Shown: positions 1-12,500 of the stretch, one piece after another | How positions within the stretch are numbered: position 1 is the stretch's first letter | Layout of the letters: each line of letters starts with the position of its first letter | Assembly: GCA_013396525.1 (NCBI GenBank) | Contig: VWYX01001227.1 | Coordinates: 155,490 to 219,489, forward strand | DNA from: Chaetorhynchus papuensis | Lineage: Eukaryota; Chordata; Aves; Passeriformes; Rhipiduridae | Length of the DNA: 64,000 nucleotides | Direction of reading: 5' to 3' | Notes under the pieces: model-generated | Database searches by the model: none | What the model saw: the letters and a program-made list of their open reading frames with translations, nothing else | What the model was told of the DNA's origin: nothing | Program-made: the position numbers and the translations under genes

Positions 1-295
1 TGTTATTAATATGCATTTTCTTTCCAGAAATGACAGAATCTCCTGTATGGCACAGGGGTAAATAAAAAAGCTAGTTTAACTTGGAGTAAATACGCAGTTC
101 TGGGCTAAACCACAGGTTTGGTGTTCAAAATTCAAGTGCTGAAACTGATTCCTCCCTCCTAAATAGATGGTTGTGCAGCTGGAGCAATTTGAGCCTCTGG
201 CGAGGCAGAGGGAAGCAGCACATGCATCTTGTCTCAGAAGATGGTTCATACTCAGGAGAGAAAAATGGAAATGGAAGAAAGAAAGGGAGGTTCAC
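1..295. other. single-copy noncoding sequence
   Basis: No repeat shared with the rest of the window and no convincing coding frame. It is the left flank of the first solo LTR, and its last six bases (GTTCAC) are the likely remains of that element's target-site duplication. Confidence 0.5.
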
Positions 296-684
296 TGCAG
301 TATTCACGCTGGGGCAAAGACTTCACACAAGATGGAGAAGTGCAAAGACCTTCATTGCGCAGTAACCATTCCCTAAATACTAGTCCACAAACAGGATATA
401 ATGTCATATAAACAGGAAAGATAAATCCCAGAGTATCTCCCAGTCACCTGGAGTATTGCCTAGATATTACTTATTATGGTAAGAGGTAAACAATACCCTA
501 TAGGGTTACAAACCACAATCTTCTCACACAAGTTGTCAAGAAGGCCACTAACCCATAATCCTCTTTTCCAGCCTATCTCAGGTGACCTGGATGTGTTTCC
601 AAGGTTACCTCCGGGCCTAGGGAAGAGGCCTATTCTAGGCCTTCCAGGCCTGCTCTTCTATAACACCCATGGTGTAACCCCACA
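296..684 (-). mobile_element. solo LTR, family 1, copy a (class II ERV-like)
   Basis: A 389-bp block matches three other blocks in the window (4447, 17575 and, inverted, 31298), by eye at roughly 90-95%. Read on the minus strand it starts TGTGGGG and ends ACTGCA, the TG...CA ends of a retroviral LTR. The flanking hexamers GTTCAC and GGTAAC agree at 4 of 6 positions, so a 6-bp duplication has probably decayed. The polyadenylation signal present in copies b, c and d has mutated here (TTCATT at 351-356, AATGAA in sense), so this copy is probably older or inactive. No retroviral internal sequence adjoins it, which means the provirus was reduced to a solo LTR by LTR-LTR recombination. Class is inferred from duplication length only. 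Confidence 0.9.
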
Positions 685-3600
685 GGTAACTTTCTTAGTC
701 AAATGAAGTGCAGAGGCTGAGGAGCAGTTCCAGCACCCAGAGGGGCTCCCTGGTTGTTGGGAGGCCAGCACAGGAATTAGGCACCTTCCTCCTCCTCCAC
801 TGTTCTGCCCGCCCTGGCCCTGCAGCACCCACCCTCCTGCCAGGGGAACAAGAGCCTGGAGTATTTCTCAGTGATCCAGCTGGGATCCAGTTCAAGCAAT
901 ATCATCATTAGATCTGCTTTGTAAACCAACACTGCTGCCTTCTTTCAAACAGAATCTGGGAGAAACTCTTACTTTGCTTCTAACCTAAGTCCCCTGAAAC
1001 CTCAGTGGCTTTCAGTTGTATTGACTTCTGTGGACCTTGAAAGAAGTCAGCCCCTCAAGCCTTTGCAAATGATACCAGAACATTCCAATCTAATATTTGG
1101 CTGACCCCTTTTTCCCTTGCAGTATGTTTCAGCAGTTCAATTTCCATGAAGGTGGTTGGGTTCAGCCTCTGTTGGACATCAGGACATGCTAGGCAGCAAT
1201 TTTAATACCTTGAATTTTGCTGGTGCCAAGATGGCAGAGACTGTTAGGGCAAAAAGAGCAGGATATTCACCTGATGCAGGCTGGCCTGGGCTGGTGTTTA
1301 GCTCAGTAGATTATTCTCGAATTTTACAAAGAAGCTAAGCTACACCTATATATAAAATGTCAGAGATTAAATACAGAAACTGTGGGCCAGATAAATAGAT
1401 ACATAAATAAACAATAATAAATATTCCTTGCATCTGGCCACATTTCCCCTCCATTCACTAACTTTTCTGAACATTTAATGCCAAGGTAGAAATCACATTT
1501 TTCTGTGTAACTGAGCTGCATTTACCCTCAGCTGTTACTTGCAAAGACCTCTTACAACACTTAGAACTGACCATCCCCATGAGCAAAGATACTCTGAGCT
1601 ATACTGAGTACAGCTTACACAGACAGCCTTTTCAATTAGGTCCTTCATTTACAAATAAATTGATTTAAAAAATTAAAAGTTACCAGGCTGCTCTGTAAGT
1701 GCTCTTCTTTCTGAATCAGGCAATACTGTTAAACCAAAGTTTTGGTGTTTGTGGGTTTTAAAAATATCCCCGTCAGCATTTTCAGTGCAATAGGGGACTG
1801 TGTAAGCAGGGAAAGGCAGTGTCCTATAAGCTACATCATAAACCACATGGCAAGTTTTACTGCTTTTCATTTTTTAGACCTCACTTTTAATTTCTAGAAG
1901 ATCTGCTAATTTTAAATTGTCAGTCAGCACAAAAAGAGGCCTTTCTGTCCTATCATGTACCTAAATTTTAACACAGAAGGGCACACTCTTGCAAAGCCTC
2001 CTGTACTTCCTGCTGTGCTCTCCCGGATCCAAGATGTATGGTTTGGTACTGCTGTATAAGAGCTCAGCAAAACTGGAGAATATCTGAGTGTCTGAGGTAT
2101 GCCAGAGCCACTCTCTAGGAACAGATTTTGAAAGCTGGTGACACCAGCTTTTGGGAAATTGGGATGAGCTGAAACCAGAGATAGCTCAAGTCCTTACCAC
2201 CGATGCAGAAATATTCAAGTTCACAGACTTTTTGGACAGCTTTTACAGCAGTACCAAGAACAAACTGAGGATCAAGCCCTGCTCCAGATAGTGCCCATCT
2301 ATTACCCCACCCACAGGAACATTCAGCATCTCTTGGCACGTCCTGAGCCTCAGGAATTCACCTTTAGGGCCACTGAGTTTGTGAGATAGGGGGGAAAAAA
2401 AAATCTAGAGCTGCACATGCAGATGTAGGATAAGAATCTGCTTCTCTTTCCAGAGGTATTTGTGTTTGAGGAAATACCTACAGGCCTTGGGTTCTCCATC
2501 AAAATCTTTTAGGATGTTACGGGTCTGTTGTACATGTTAAGTAAATCTGGTCATGAATAAACATGAGGGAAGAAGGTTTCTAACCAGAACATGGAGACTA
2601 CAGAAACCCTTCCACTTGGTGGTACTGGATTGTAAAACAGAGCTGCACATATTTACGTACAAAATTGTACATTTGCATGTGACAACATGAGAGTGAAGAT
2701 GATGTTAAGAGAAGTCTGTACTAGTGCTGCACATTTTTATAATTCAGTTTTTGGGGGCAGTGAGGCTTCTCATTTCCTAAATTAGCCTTGGGACTCTTAG
2801 GCTCCTGCACTATTGGTTTCTCTTGGAGCCTGAGGAGGAGCAGAGCAGCTCTGCAGAGGTGCCTGTTGCTTTCTGCTTCTAAAGGACCCTGAGGTGCCTC
2901 TCCAAAATTAAGCCATCTTAGTATTCTGATGTCTGCAGTTAGGTGGGATGAAACCCACTTGGAAGTATCTATGCCATTAAATTACACTACACGCAGCAAT
3001 AAATCTCCTTTCCAAAGCAACGTGCTTGGACCTTAAAGAAGCAGGCAAAAAAATACTCTCTTGCCTCTAGCAGTAGTTCCTCTGTTTTTAAATATCTTCT
3101 TCTATGACAGGAGTGCAATTAAAGCTATTTGAAAAAATATACCTAAAATATACCTGAAAAATATGTGAAAATGAGCACAGTCTCAAGTGGAATAATAAGT
3201 CTAGAGTTCCTTACATGATACCCACATTCAGCTTGGCATTATGACACCTTGGGGTCTTGAAAAAAATTGAAGGCAGCTCAAGCTGTTTACATAGCAAAAT
3301 CAGGGTTGAGGGTTTTTTTGTGAATCATACAAAAAAATTTTGGTTCAGGTGTTATCAGCTATTTAATGGCTGCCACATACTAGCAGGAAAATTCATCAAC
3401 AATCAACCAGATGAATTTCAGCCTCAGGCAAAACATCTGATTCAGGCAGTCTGGTAGTGACACAAGGGTTTCATAAATATCTGGAGAGTTAGTAAGGCCA
3501 GCTAATTTTCAGTTTTACTTGGAATTGGCCATCCGCTCTTTTAAGACACTTTGGAAGGCCCAGGGTGTTTTGAGTATTTTTCTGAAATAGAAAACCTTAA

Positions 3601-4316
3601 GAGGAGGAAGAATTTCAGATCATGAAAAGTCAGACTGCAGCTCATCAGTGAGGAAAAACACAGCTTTTCAGTGATCATCTTTCAATTTATGTCCTGAAAC
3701 CTTCATCTGTTCCTCCATTCAAAACTTGTAAATCAAATTTTGAATGCTTCATATTTCCATTTAAAATAAAAACAAACCTCTGAAATTCTCCTGGATGCTT
3801 TTACTTTCCAGAAGAGTGTTCAGGAGTATCAACCAATTCAGGAAGTACCAAATGAAAAACGTTGCTACTAATTGAAAAATACTTGACTTTCAGGAGCATA
3901 GGATTACTTCAGAAACCATTATTTACAGTAAGTAATATTTATTTATGTTAGCAACCCAATTGGTTTCATATCACTGCTCTTTGCAAGTGAGTATTGTAAA
4001 ATATGGCCATTAGTGAAAAAGAGAGAAAATTGTATCCTGTGTGGTTTCATTCCTCTCCTACTCAACCCAGCTGATGGGACAAAAGATGTATTTAATTTGT
4101 ACAATTATAGATATTCCAGAAACTCTAGAGGAAACCAGTTTTCCCTCCTAGCTTTGGTCTGTTGGCCAGGCAGCCATTTTAATAACAAAAGTTAAGCCAG
4201 CTGCTGCTTTAACACCCGCAGTTCAGGGGAAGGAGCTGGAGGAGGCCAGTCCTCGCCTGCAGCAGCTCTCCAGGCTCCCTCTGAGTGCCAAATCTCCTCC
4301 TGCATCCGTTTGTGGG
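685..4316. other. single-copy noncoding sequence
   Basis: About 3.6 kb of AT-rich DNA with no recognisable exon, RNA gene or intra-window repeat. Open frames are all under about 80 codons on both strands. The one structured element I saw is the 21-bp near-palindrome at 2131-2151, listed separately. Confidence 0.5.
2131..2151. repeat. 21-bp near-perfect palindrome
   Basis: The arms AAAGCTGGTG and CACCAGCTTT are exact reverse complements separated by a single A. It could be a dyad-symmetric protein-binding site or chance. Nothing nearby shows a function. Confidence 0.7.
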
Positions 4317-4446
4317 ACAGGGTTTGAATCCAAGCAGATCCCAAGCCTCCCTTACCAAAACAGCAGCCAGATCTTTGGTAGTGTGACCAAAACCAGGCTG
4401 TACCAAAATCAGGCTGATCAAAACCAATTCCTGACTGGTTGCAATT
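4317..4446. repeat. direct repeat A1 flanking an LTR
   Basis: These 130 bp are repeated at 4835-4958 with a handful of substitutions and small indels. The two copies abut the two ends of the solo LTR at 4447-4834 exactly. The start aligns as ACAGGGTTTGAATCC against ACAGGCCTTGCAACC, and the shared body includes CAAGCAGATCCCAAGCCTC and ATCTTTGGTAGTGTGACC. A1 also contains a short internal tandem of ACCAAAAYCAGGCTG. This replaces the 6-bp duplication seen around other family 1 copies. Confidence 0.9.
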
Positions 4447-4834
4447 TGCAGTATTCATGCTGGGGCATAGACTTCACACAAGATGGAGAAGTGCAAAGAC
4501 CTTTATTGCACAGATACAAATGCCTAAATACCAGCCCACAAACAGGATATAACCTCATATAAACAGGAAGAATAAGTCCCAGAGTATCCCCCAGTCACCT
4601 AGGGTATTGCCTAGATATTACCTATTATGGTAATAGGTAAACAATACCCTATAAGGTTACAAACCACAATCTTCTCACACAAGTTGTCAAGAAGGCCACT
4701 AACCCATAATCCTCTTTTCCAGCCCATCTCAGGTGACCTGGATGTGTTTCCATGGTTACCTCCGGGCCTAGGGAAGAGGCCTATTCTAGGCCTTCAGGCC
4801 TGCTCTTCTATAACACCCATGGTGTAACCCTACA
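4447..4834 (-). mobile_element. solo LTR, family 1, copy b
   Basis: 388 bp matching the family 1 LTRs end to end. On the minus strand it starts TGTAGGG and ends AATTGCA-type sequence with the CA terminus. The polyadenylation signal is intact (TTTATT on the plus strand at 4502-4507, AATAAA in sense). No 6-bp target duplication is present: the left hexamer is GCAATT and the right hexamer ACAGGC. Instead, the ends coincide with the boundaries of the A1/A2 direct repeat. No internal retroviral genes. Confidence 0.92.
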
Positions 4835-4958
4835 ACAGGCCTTGCAACCAAGCAGATCCCAAGCCTCACTTACCACAGCAGCCAGATCTTTGGTAGTGTG
4901 ACCAGAGGGCTGTACCAAAACCAGGCTGATCAAAACCAATTCCTGACTGGTTGTAATT
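4835..4958. repeat. direct repeat A2 flanking an LTR
   Basis: Second copy (124 bp) of the repeat at 4317-4446. Both copies end with CTGACTGGTTG(C/T)AATT. Sequence right of A2 (TGTTTCCCAGCC) is unique, as is sequence left of A1, so the duplicated block is limited to the LTR junction. Confidence 0.9.
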
Positions 4959-7260
4959 TGTTTCCCAGCCCTCTGGCTTCCAGGTCACAGCACCGCCCTA
5001 GACACAAGTCCAAACCAGTGGGCCTACCCGTGTGAAGCCCAAACACATGCTATAGGCAAAGTGTTCCTCTGAAAACCATCTCTGAACTCAATATTTGCAA
5101 CAAAAAGTCATGGAATCGAATTTAATAGTAATTCAAAGAGGCAAACAAAGCCCCTCCACTGGTGTGATCACCCAGTCTCATGGGTGACTGTACACAGGGG
5201 GGACACAGCTGTTTTTAACTAGAAGGTCTTAGTATTTGGCTTAGATTTATCTGGAAAATAAGCAGCAGTGGAGTTTAAATCTTCCAAGTTCTTGTCTTTC
5301 CCTCTGGCACAGAGACCAGCCCTGCACCTCCCTTGACCCACCAACCTTCCTCTGCAGGGCAGCAGCACGACCTGGCCAGCAGGTACCTGCCTGACCTCTG
5401 CCAGCAACTCTCTTTGCCCAAGCCAGCCTGTCCCTTGGGGACACAAGATACTCCCAAAGTTTCTAAAGTTCCTCTAAAGCCAGAGAGCAGCTCTCAGAAG
5501 TGATGGGATTCAATGTGCAATTTGGTTTATATCCCCTGAGCCCTTATGGGAGCTGCACAAGCTTAAACTGGTCTATTAGAGGTGAGATTCTTAAGAAACG
5601 TAGACAGCAATTTAAAAAGCAGACCTACTAGCACTCCCAACAAACTGTTCAGATGGAAACTTCTTTAAAATTCTGCTGCTTGACAGGTTGATTTTTTTCT
5701 AGTAAGCCTTTCTAGTAATCCATTGTAAGCAGTCATTGCGACTCTTGAACACATTCCGTGGTGCTCCGATGTCTGAGATGGCTGACAGCAATCCCCCTTT
5801 TAGCACATGATGCCCTCAGGTGATAATTAGCTCCCATTACATGGACGAGCGATTCTGCTGTGAAAAAGCAGTGGAAGTAAGCACATGCCTGTTTCCCACC
5901 TGCATTTTCCAGGTGGAAGGGAAAACAGCCTGACAGGTGACCTGCACACCTTGTGTCTGACCTCACAGACATTGCACTGATAGCTCGTTGCATCCTGAGC
6001 AAATACTCTGCTGTAAGCATAATGCAAGGGAAATTCAAATAACCCAAATGTTTTCTCCCCACCTGCAGAGCAACATTAACTCTGGTGAATCAGGCATGTG
6101 TTGCACATTTATTCCATTTAAACCTTAACATCATCCTGAGGTATTCGCTTTCAAATATATTTTGACATTTCTCTCTGTTTTTGCAGAACTGTCAGCTATG
6201 GTAGGAACAGCACTGGAGGTGAAATTTCAGTCTGTTTTTCAAGTTGAACATTTCCAGTCCCTGACTTTTGTTTAAACTCTTAAGCACCAGATGTCTGTCT
6301 TCCTCGAGCCAGTTATTATTCAGGAATATTAGTGGTAGCTATCAGTGATGGTGGTCATTTTGCACAGTGGCTGTTTCAAAATTGATTTGCCACGACTTAA
6401 GGTCCTCCTCTCATCTGAACCTCATGCAGGTGCTGGGATGCATTTCACAGCTAGACCAGGTGAGAATTTGTGATCCATCAAAAGTGAGGTAATTCAGCCT
6501 GGGGGTGAAAATAGAGGCAAATCTAATGCTCCTTTATGGCAAGATGGCAGCACCCAGGGCCCCTGCTTAATGCTGAATTGTTCCTTGTCAATTCAAAAAA
6601 ACCTAAACATTCAATCTCTTAGGTACTGAGCCAACCTGAAGCAAATTTTTCTCTTTGTTGAAGTTTCCTCTGCATTGGAAAAACCTGAACCATTCAGCTA
6701 TTTTGATGTTCTCCAAAAAAAAAAAAAAGATGAGCCCCACCTAAAAAGTCTGAGACTTTCCACTTTCTTTCATGCAAGTAAAATGGCCAAATTGAGATTG
6801 AACCAACAGCATTCATTTTGGAATTTTGTAACTTTTAAGAATTAGTCTTGGTAACCCAAGCAACCTTTCAGTATATATTTTGGATATAATGTTATGTGCT
6901 CTGTATAACGTAGCCATAGGAGTCTACAGATGCCAAACTATGAAAATTATTTCCCTGCTCTTTGGCAGACTCCACAGGCACAGGGGTTCGATTATATTCT
7001 ATTTCTTTCTGGTTTGGAATATATTTAGACAACTGAATGCCTTTTCATTTAATGCTTGTCCTGCAATTAATTTCTCATATCCTTCCTTTCAATCTGGTGA
7101 GGCTTTTAGGAAGCCTGGTGCATTGTGCTTTGTCCTCCCTTGTCCTTCCATTTCTGGGGAAGGAGGGCACATTCCTATTTCCTGTAACAATTGGTGTAGC
7201 CGCCAAGGGCTTCTTATTGCAGAAAGCTGTTTGTCAGCCTGGCATCCCAGCTCTTCCTGT
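4959..7260. other. single-copy noncoding sequence
   Basis: No exon or repeat recognised. It contains a run of 14 A at 6715-6728 and a small 7-bp-stem hairpin around 5170-5189 (TCACCCA ... TGGGTGA). Open frames reach about 109 codons on the minus strand near 5733-6062, without recognisable protein motifs. Confidence 0.45.
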
Positions 7261-7326
7261 GACCAGAGAGAGCAAAAGCTTTTCTCTGAGACCAGAGAGA
7301 GCAAGAGCTTTTCTCCCACTGACCAG
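7261..7326. repeat. short tandem duplication, ~29-bp unit
   Basis: GACCAGAGAGAGCAA(A/G)AGCTTTTCTC occurs twice, at 7261 and 7290. A third partial GACCAGA follows at 7321. Slippage-type local duplication, no function evident. Confidence 0.8.
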
Positions 7327-7474
7327 ATTGGAAGGCATTGCAGCAGAACCTCAGCGGGTGGAGATCACAGCAGGCCTGCTCAGATCAGTGTGGTGCCATT
7401 TTACGCCAGAGTAAAACCTGAATAGTTGCAGAGACGGGTCACTTTTGTGTGAACAGCGAGCCAAGACTCGTGTG

Positions 7475-7514
7475 AGTCATGGATCCAGGGTGTAAGTCAT
7501 GGATGCAGGGTGTA
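7475..7514. repeat. two 20-bp tandem units
   Basis: AGTCATGGATCCAGGGTGTA is followed directly by the same 20 bases with one change (C to G). Confidence 0.85.
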
Positions 7515-7788
7515 TCTGAGGCCTGAAGGGACTGAGGTGATCAACGTCGCTTTTATGTCAACACCAACTTAACCAGAGGCCTTGTAGTGGTGAATGTGGC
7601 AACTGTTTACCTCATCTGTCAGAAAAACGGCAGAAATCTCTGAAAAAACTTGCCTCCAGAGGCTCTGAATCATTCCTTCATTACTAAAGGACGGCATTTC
7701 ATTCCAGCAGAACTGAGCCACCAAGCAGTTATTGCTGTCAAAGAGGAGGCAATGTTTTAGTTGGTTGCTGCCTTGTCAGGCAATGAAA

Positions 7789-7960
7789 ATCATAGAACTA
7801 CAGAACGATTTGGGTTGGAACAGACCTTAAAGCTTATCCAGGTCCACCCCCTGCCGTGGGCAGGGACACCTTCCACCAGACCAAGTTGCTCCAAGCCCTG
7901 TCCAACCTGGCCTTGGACACTTCCAGGGATGGGCCAGCCACAGCTCCTCTGGGAAGAGCA
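7789..7960 (-). mobile_element. CR1 LINE 3' fragment
   Basis: The plus strand reads CATAGAACTACAGAACGATT, then CAGACC..., CCCCCTGC..GGGCAGGGACACCTTCCA and TTGCTCCAAGCCC...CCAACCTGGCC. This is the familiar reverse complement of the CR1 3' untranslated region, which ends in short ATTCTRTGATT-like repeats. The right boundary is approximate because similarity fades after about 7960. It is a 5'-truncated copy with no coding part, typical of CR1 insertions, which usually lack target-site duplications. Identification is from known CR1 3' ends, not from a database search. Confidence 0.8.
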
Positions 7961-9477
7961 GCAGTGGCAGCCTGGGGTGCTGTACAGTGACAATTACCTC
8001 TGCCAGGGAAAAGGAGCAACCTGAGCCTCCTCCAGAGCACAGTCTTCAGCTCTAAATGCATTAAAATCCTCTAGAAGTGACCAGAAGTGACAAACACAGG
8101 GTTTCTGTTGCGGAGCACACTGTGCTGGGGGACTAGAATATAACACCCTTGCACATGGAAATTAGCATTCATCTTTCCTAGGAAAATGCAGGTATTTTTT
8201 ATGGGATCTTGCTCTTGCCAAATGATCCGAAGCAGTTCCTCCCAACCTTACTGGTCCAGCCACCAGTAAATCAATCAATCACACACCCCACTCCACTTTT
8301 TGTAGGGGAAAAGGACCTTTTAGCCTAGCAACTGTCCTGTCAGGGTTTCGTTTCAGGGAGAGGCTGTGGACTCGGCACCAGACTCATCCAGCTTGGAAAA
8401 GGCAGGATGAAAACTTCCTACTTGCTGTAAGAGGCTTTCAGAGCTGAGTGGGGTCTGTGTGTTGCTGGCTGTGCTGCTCACATCCTCCCACTCATTCTCC
8501 CGCAGCTTTAGACAGATGAGAGGAATTGGCAGGAAATCCAAGCCACTCACAGGAGTGGTATTTTAGCTTCTGTGCTGCAGACAAATATTCATGAACTTTG
8601 CTGTGGTCTTTGGGTCCAGGAACTCCAGTAAGTCTCACTTTACACCAGCTTGGTGACACTCTTGATTTCGCATTAACCTGAAGAAGGACCTGGCCAGCAG
8701 CAACTTTGGGACACTCAGGTAGAGGAAAAGAGGCTGATAGGTCCAACACATTTAAAATTGCATTTTGTCCCAGAACAAACAAATGCCTGCTCTATCTGCT
8801 TCATCTCTAAACATGAAAAAACATCTCTAAAAGCAAATAGATAACTAAAAGAAACTTCATCCTGTCAAACAGTCTAGTGATTTAAATTACGCAGATAGCA
8901 GATTAGCAAAGCATTTCACAGGAAGTGAAACACACGTGGCAATCTACAGAAGAGTGGGAAGAAACAGCTGAAGGTGCTGTGAAGGACAGAGGTGCCTGCA
9001 AGCCATGACATGTGCTCGTACTCTTCAGTCTCTCTCTCCTCAGGTGTTTTTTTAATTAGTTACAGCTAAGTCTCCTGAGCCTCTCTTCTAGATATGAACA
9101 ACTCATTTTAAACTTTATCTGTGTGCTGACCTCACAAGAGACAGGTTTGCATGTTGTATTAATATGCATTTCTACCAATATCAAAGAAGGACAGTGACAC
9201 ACTAAAACAACTTTCTTTTTTTTTTTTTTTTTTTTTTGTATTTCTAACATGAATAAGGCTGTCCAGGCTATTTGATTATTAGAAAGGAATTAGGTGTCAA
9301 ACCTTAGCAGGTCTCATGTGACTTAGTTTTGGGTGAAGGCTTAAAAACCCTCAGAGTTGTAAGAAAATCACATACTTCTGTCTGGAGGTCCTCCCTGGAT
9401 GACAGTACTGCAAAAAATGCCTAAATCTGAATTAAATTAAATCTACAACTGAGAATACTACAAGTTTTTCTTCACAG
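7961..9477. other. single-copy noncoding sequence with T22 run
   Basis: No exon recognised. A run of 22 T at 9216-9237 produces a lysine-rich open frame on the minus strand that is a composition artefact. Bases 7961-8040 may still be diverged CR1. Confidence 0.45.
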
Positions 9478-9575
9478 CAAATACTTTGGTGTTGGGTGCT
9501 CCTGAAATTTTGTGGAAACCATTTGTGCTTTATGTCTTCCAGAAAATTATATTGACGTGCCTCAAGATGGGAGAG
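9478..9575 (+). other. possible exon by splice consensus only
   Basis: A pyrimidine-rich TTTTTCTTCACAG acceptor ends at 9477 and a strong GAGAG|GTAAGA donor sits at 9575/9576, giving a 98-bp segment. A second acceptor-like CTTCCAG at 9536-9542 would give a 33-bp in-frame version. The frame is open but the peptide (including KIILTCLKMGE) matches no family I recognise. Sites of this quality arise by chance in 64 kb, so this could equally be a lncRNA exon or nothing. Confidence 0.15.
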
Positions 9576-12500
9576 GTAAGACCAGACTTCAAGGAGCAGC
9601 TTTCAAGAAGATCAACTGAATTACAAGAGCTGAAAAAATTATGGATAAGGAGGAAAGAGAAAGACTACAAGAGGGAGATTGAGCAAGTCACCTGAAGACA
9701 GACACCATTCAAACAACTTCTACAGGCAAATGATATAGAAAGAGTCTCCAGGATAAAGTAGTCTGTAAGCAATATTTTAATTCTAGACTGAGGCTAATAT
9801 CTCTGAAAGGAAGCATCATATTTGACAAAATGCTCAGTAGGAAGAAAAGTTGCTCTGGCAAATCCACACAAAGGTGGAAAACATCCACAAGACAAACCTT
9901 TGGTAGATAACTTTTCTTTGCCTCCCCATCCATCAATTGCCATTTGAGCCTAATCTAAGTGTCAGAATCCTGAATGTGAGTTTTTCCAAAGTTCTCTGGT
10001 GAACGTTTTATCGCAATAGGGTAGATGCTGGCAATCCACATCACTGTTAACCATATTGTCCTATGCATTGCAAGGTAAGCAGAGCCCTTTCATTGAGTGA
10101 GACTGCAGGGTAGCAATCACCTCAACCATAATGCACATTTTTAGATCGCTGGCAATGATTCTGCTAAGACATCAAACTTCTTAAATTCAGGTTCTTGGAG
10201 AGGGCAACTTTATTAGGATGCAACACCATTCCACCCCCATACTCCTTGAAACTGAAATAGAAACACAAAAAAAATTGACAAACTGTATATTTCAAAAGCA
10301 ATAATACCATTGTCCCTCTGCTTTACAAGTCAATAGTCCAATTCCCTCAGCCACTGACTGGCTGCAGAGTTTACCCCCCTCAAATCTCAGAATCCATTTG
10401 TCAGCCAGAAAGGCAACGACTGCCACAGAAGTATGTGTAGCACTTGGTTGCTAGGTTGCAATAGGTTGGCTTAACTTTCCACGGGATGGGGTTATTTTGA
10501 AATCACACAGTATCAATTACATGAGCAAATCCTGTGAAATTCAGTTATTTAAGATATATATATGGAGAACCTGGCAATGGCAAGCAAAGGATTTCATCTG
10601 GAAATCATAAGACAAAGCCATGATAATGCCAATTTAATCCCTCATGTCTATTATTTTGTCCTGCACATCTGAGTAACTTTAAAAGAACCATGTATTTTAC
10701 CATGTAACCACAACATGAAGAACACCTTGTTAAAGAGTGATCAAATGTTCCTTTTGTACCTCTTTGGCTGAATGGATTTTAGTCTTCTGTTGTACTCAAA
10801 AAGGACACTCTTGTCAGTGATTTAATTTGTGGCTGCTGGAGTTCAGGATGGTACACGACTAAAACCACGCAGGAATAAATAGTGGTGGAGGACCCAACAA
10901 AACTGGAAACCACAGGAGTGGAAGCCCATTCTTCAAATAAAGCCCAATCTGAGCAGGATACCAACATGCACATGCCCCTTTTCTCTGTAAACCAACAACT
11001 AAGCATGCTGGGTATCACTGAGTAATGGTATCACTTCCTTGTTGGCTCCAAGATCCATAACCCAAAAAAGTATCCACGGTAACCAGTCTGGTGCTCTGCA
11101 GTAACTGCTTGGTCCTTTTACCTTCTCCCAGCACCTACTTTCATTGTGAGGTGATGACTGCCACAGAGAGCTTTGGAAAAAGCTTATGTTCATAAAGGAA
11201 TTTGTATTAGATACTGGTTTGTGTGACTTACTGTATTTTGTAAGGGTTTTTTTCCCTTTGGGAATTGTGCGTTATTAATGAGCAGTTTTATGCTTTACTT
11301 CTAGTACACCTATACCTTGTAATGGATGTGCTTTTTGTTTGTTTGTTTTCTTTTATTCTCTATACAGAGCCAGTTAATATAAGGTAGATACTCTCTGGCT
11401 GAAAATCTGATTTTGCCTTCCAATTAATTTATGGATAAATCCATGTCGTAGCTGGTGAACGAATTTTCATCAATTGTGTTGTTATAATCACCTGATAGTC
11501 TCTCTATTTTAGCAGAATAAAAGATCCTGAATAAGACTGATGCTAGTTGGGCCTTAAATTAAAGGGAAATAGTGCACCACGACTTTCCCTACCACCATTT
11601 CTCTCAGCCCTTCTCCCTAGGTGTTGGGACACTGGAGAAGAGCACTGGCTGCACAAACAGCCACCTGAAAACCTCAGCCACCTCTGTAGCTGTGCTCTGA
11701 TATCCCCCTGCATCTACTTGATCAAAACCATGGTGAACCAGATAAACTGCAATGAATTTTTCAGTTGTTTCTGCAGGAAGAGACTGGTTCAAACACAATC
11801 TTCCTCTAAAAAAAATGATCTGGATTAAAATAGTTGTATTTTCCTCCATGTCCGTCCTGATATGGCTGGAAAAATAAGGGATCTAAAATTAACACTTACA
11901 AAAGTGTGTAAATTATAACCTCTTATGTGACAATGGCAGCTGTCTATCTCAGTGGCTATTAGTGACCTTCCTGCTCCAGAAGCCTCCTCTCCTGTCCAAC
12001 TAATTTCCTCTCTTCTGTTTCACTGAGAACCGTGTCCAACTTCTTAGTAATTGCTGTGTATAACGTAGGACATAAAAAGATAAGTTATAAAGCTTGTGCA
12101 GGACTTGGTGTTGTAATTTAACCATCTTTCGTGCCTGGTTATCGATTTTACAAGAAAAAAAGAGTGAAACTAATCTGGCCTCTTAATGTATAATTCAGCA
12201 CATTGTAGCAGCTATTTTAGAGACCTGTTTTTTATAGTTTTACTACGGCTGTAATTTCTGTATGAGGATTGTCCTCTTGAAGAAGCAGTGAAATTAACAT
12301 GTCAAAAGGATTTTTTAAAGTCAGTTCTATTCCACCACCTGTGATTGTGTATGGAAAGAAAAGCAACAAAAACAACACCTCAACCACTGGCCAGGAGGAA
12401 ACACCTTTTCTCAGCCTCAAAAGTTCTCTTCTGTAAGACAGACATTTCTTCTAGTCCTCCTTTTACAAAAGTAGTAAATTACTAAGAAGGTAATATATAT

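Noticed and set aside
476..706. Similar open frames at 476, 4627 and 17743 and an inverse one at 31312
   Set aside because: They come from shared family 1 LTR sequence.
6880..7425. 181-codon plus-strand frame
   Set aside because: It starts at TTG, not ATG. It crosses the local tandem duplication at 7261-7326 and shows no motif.
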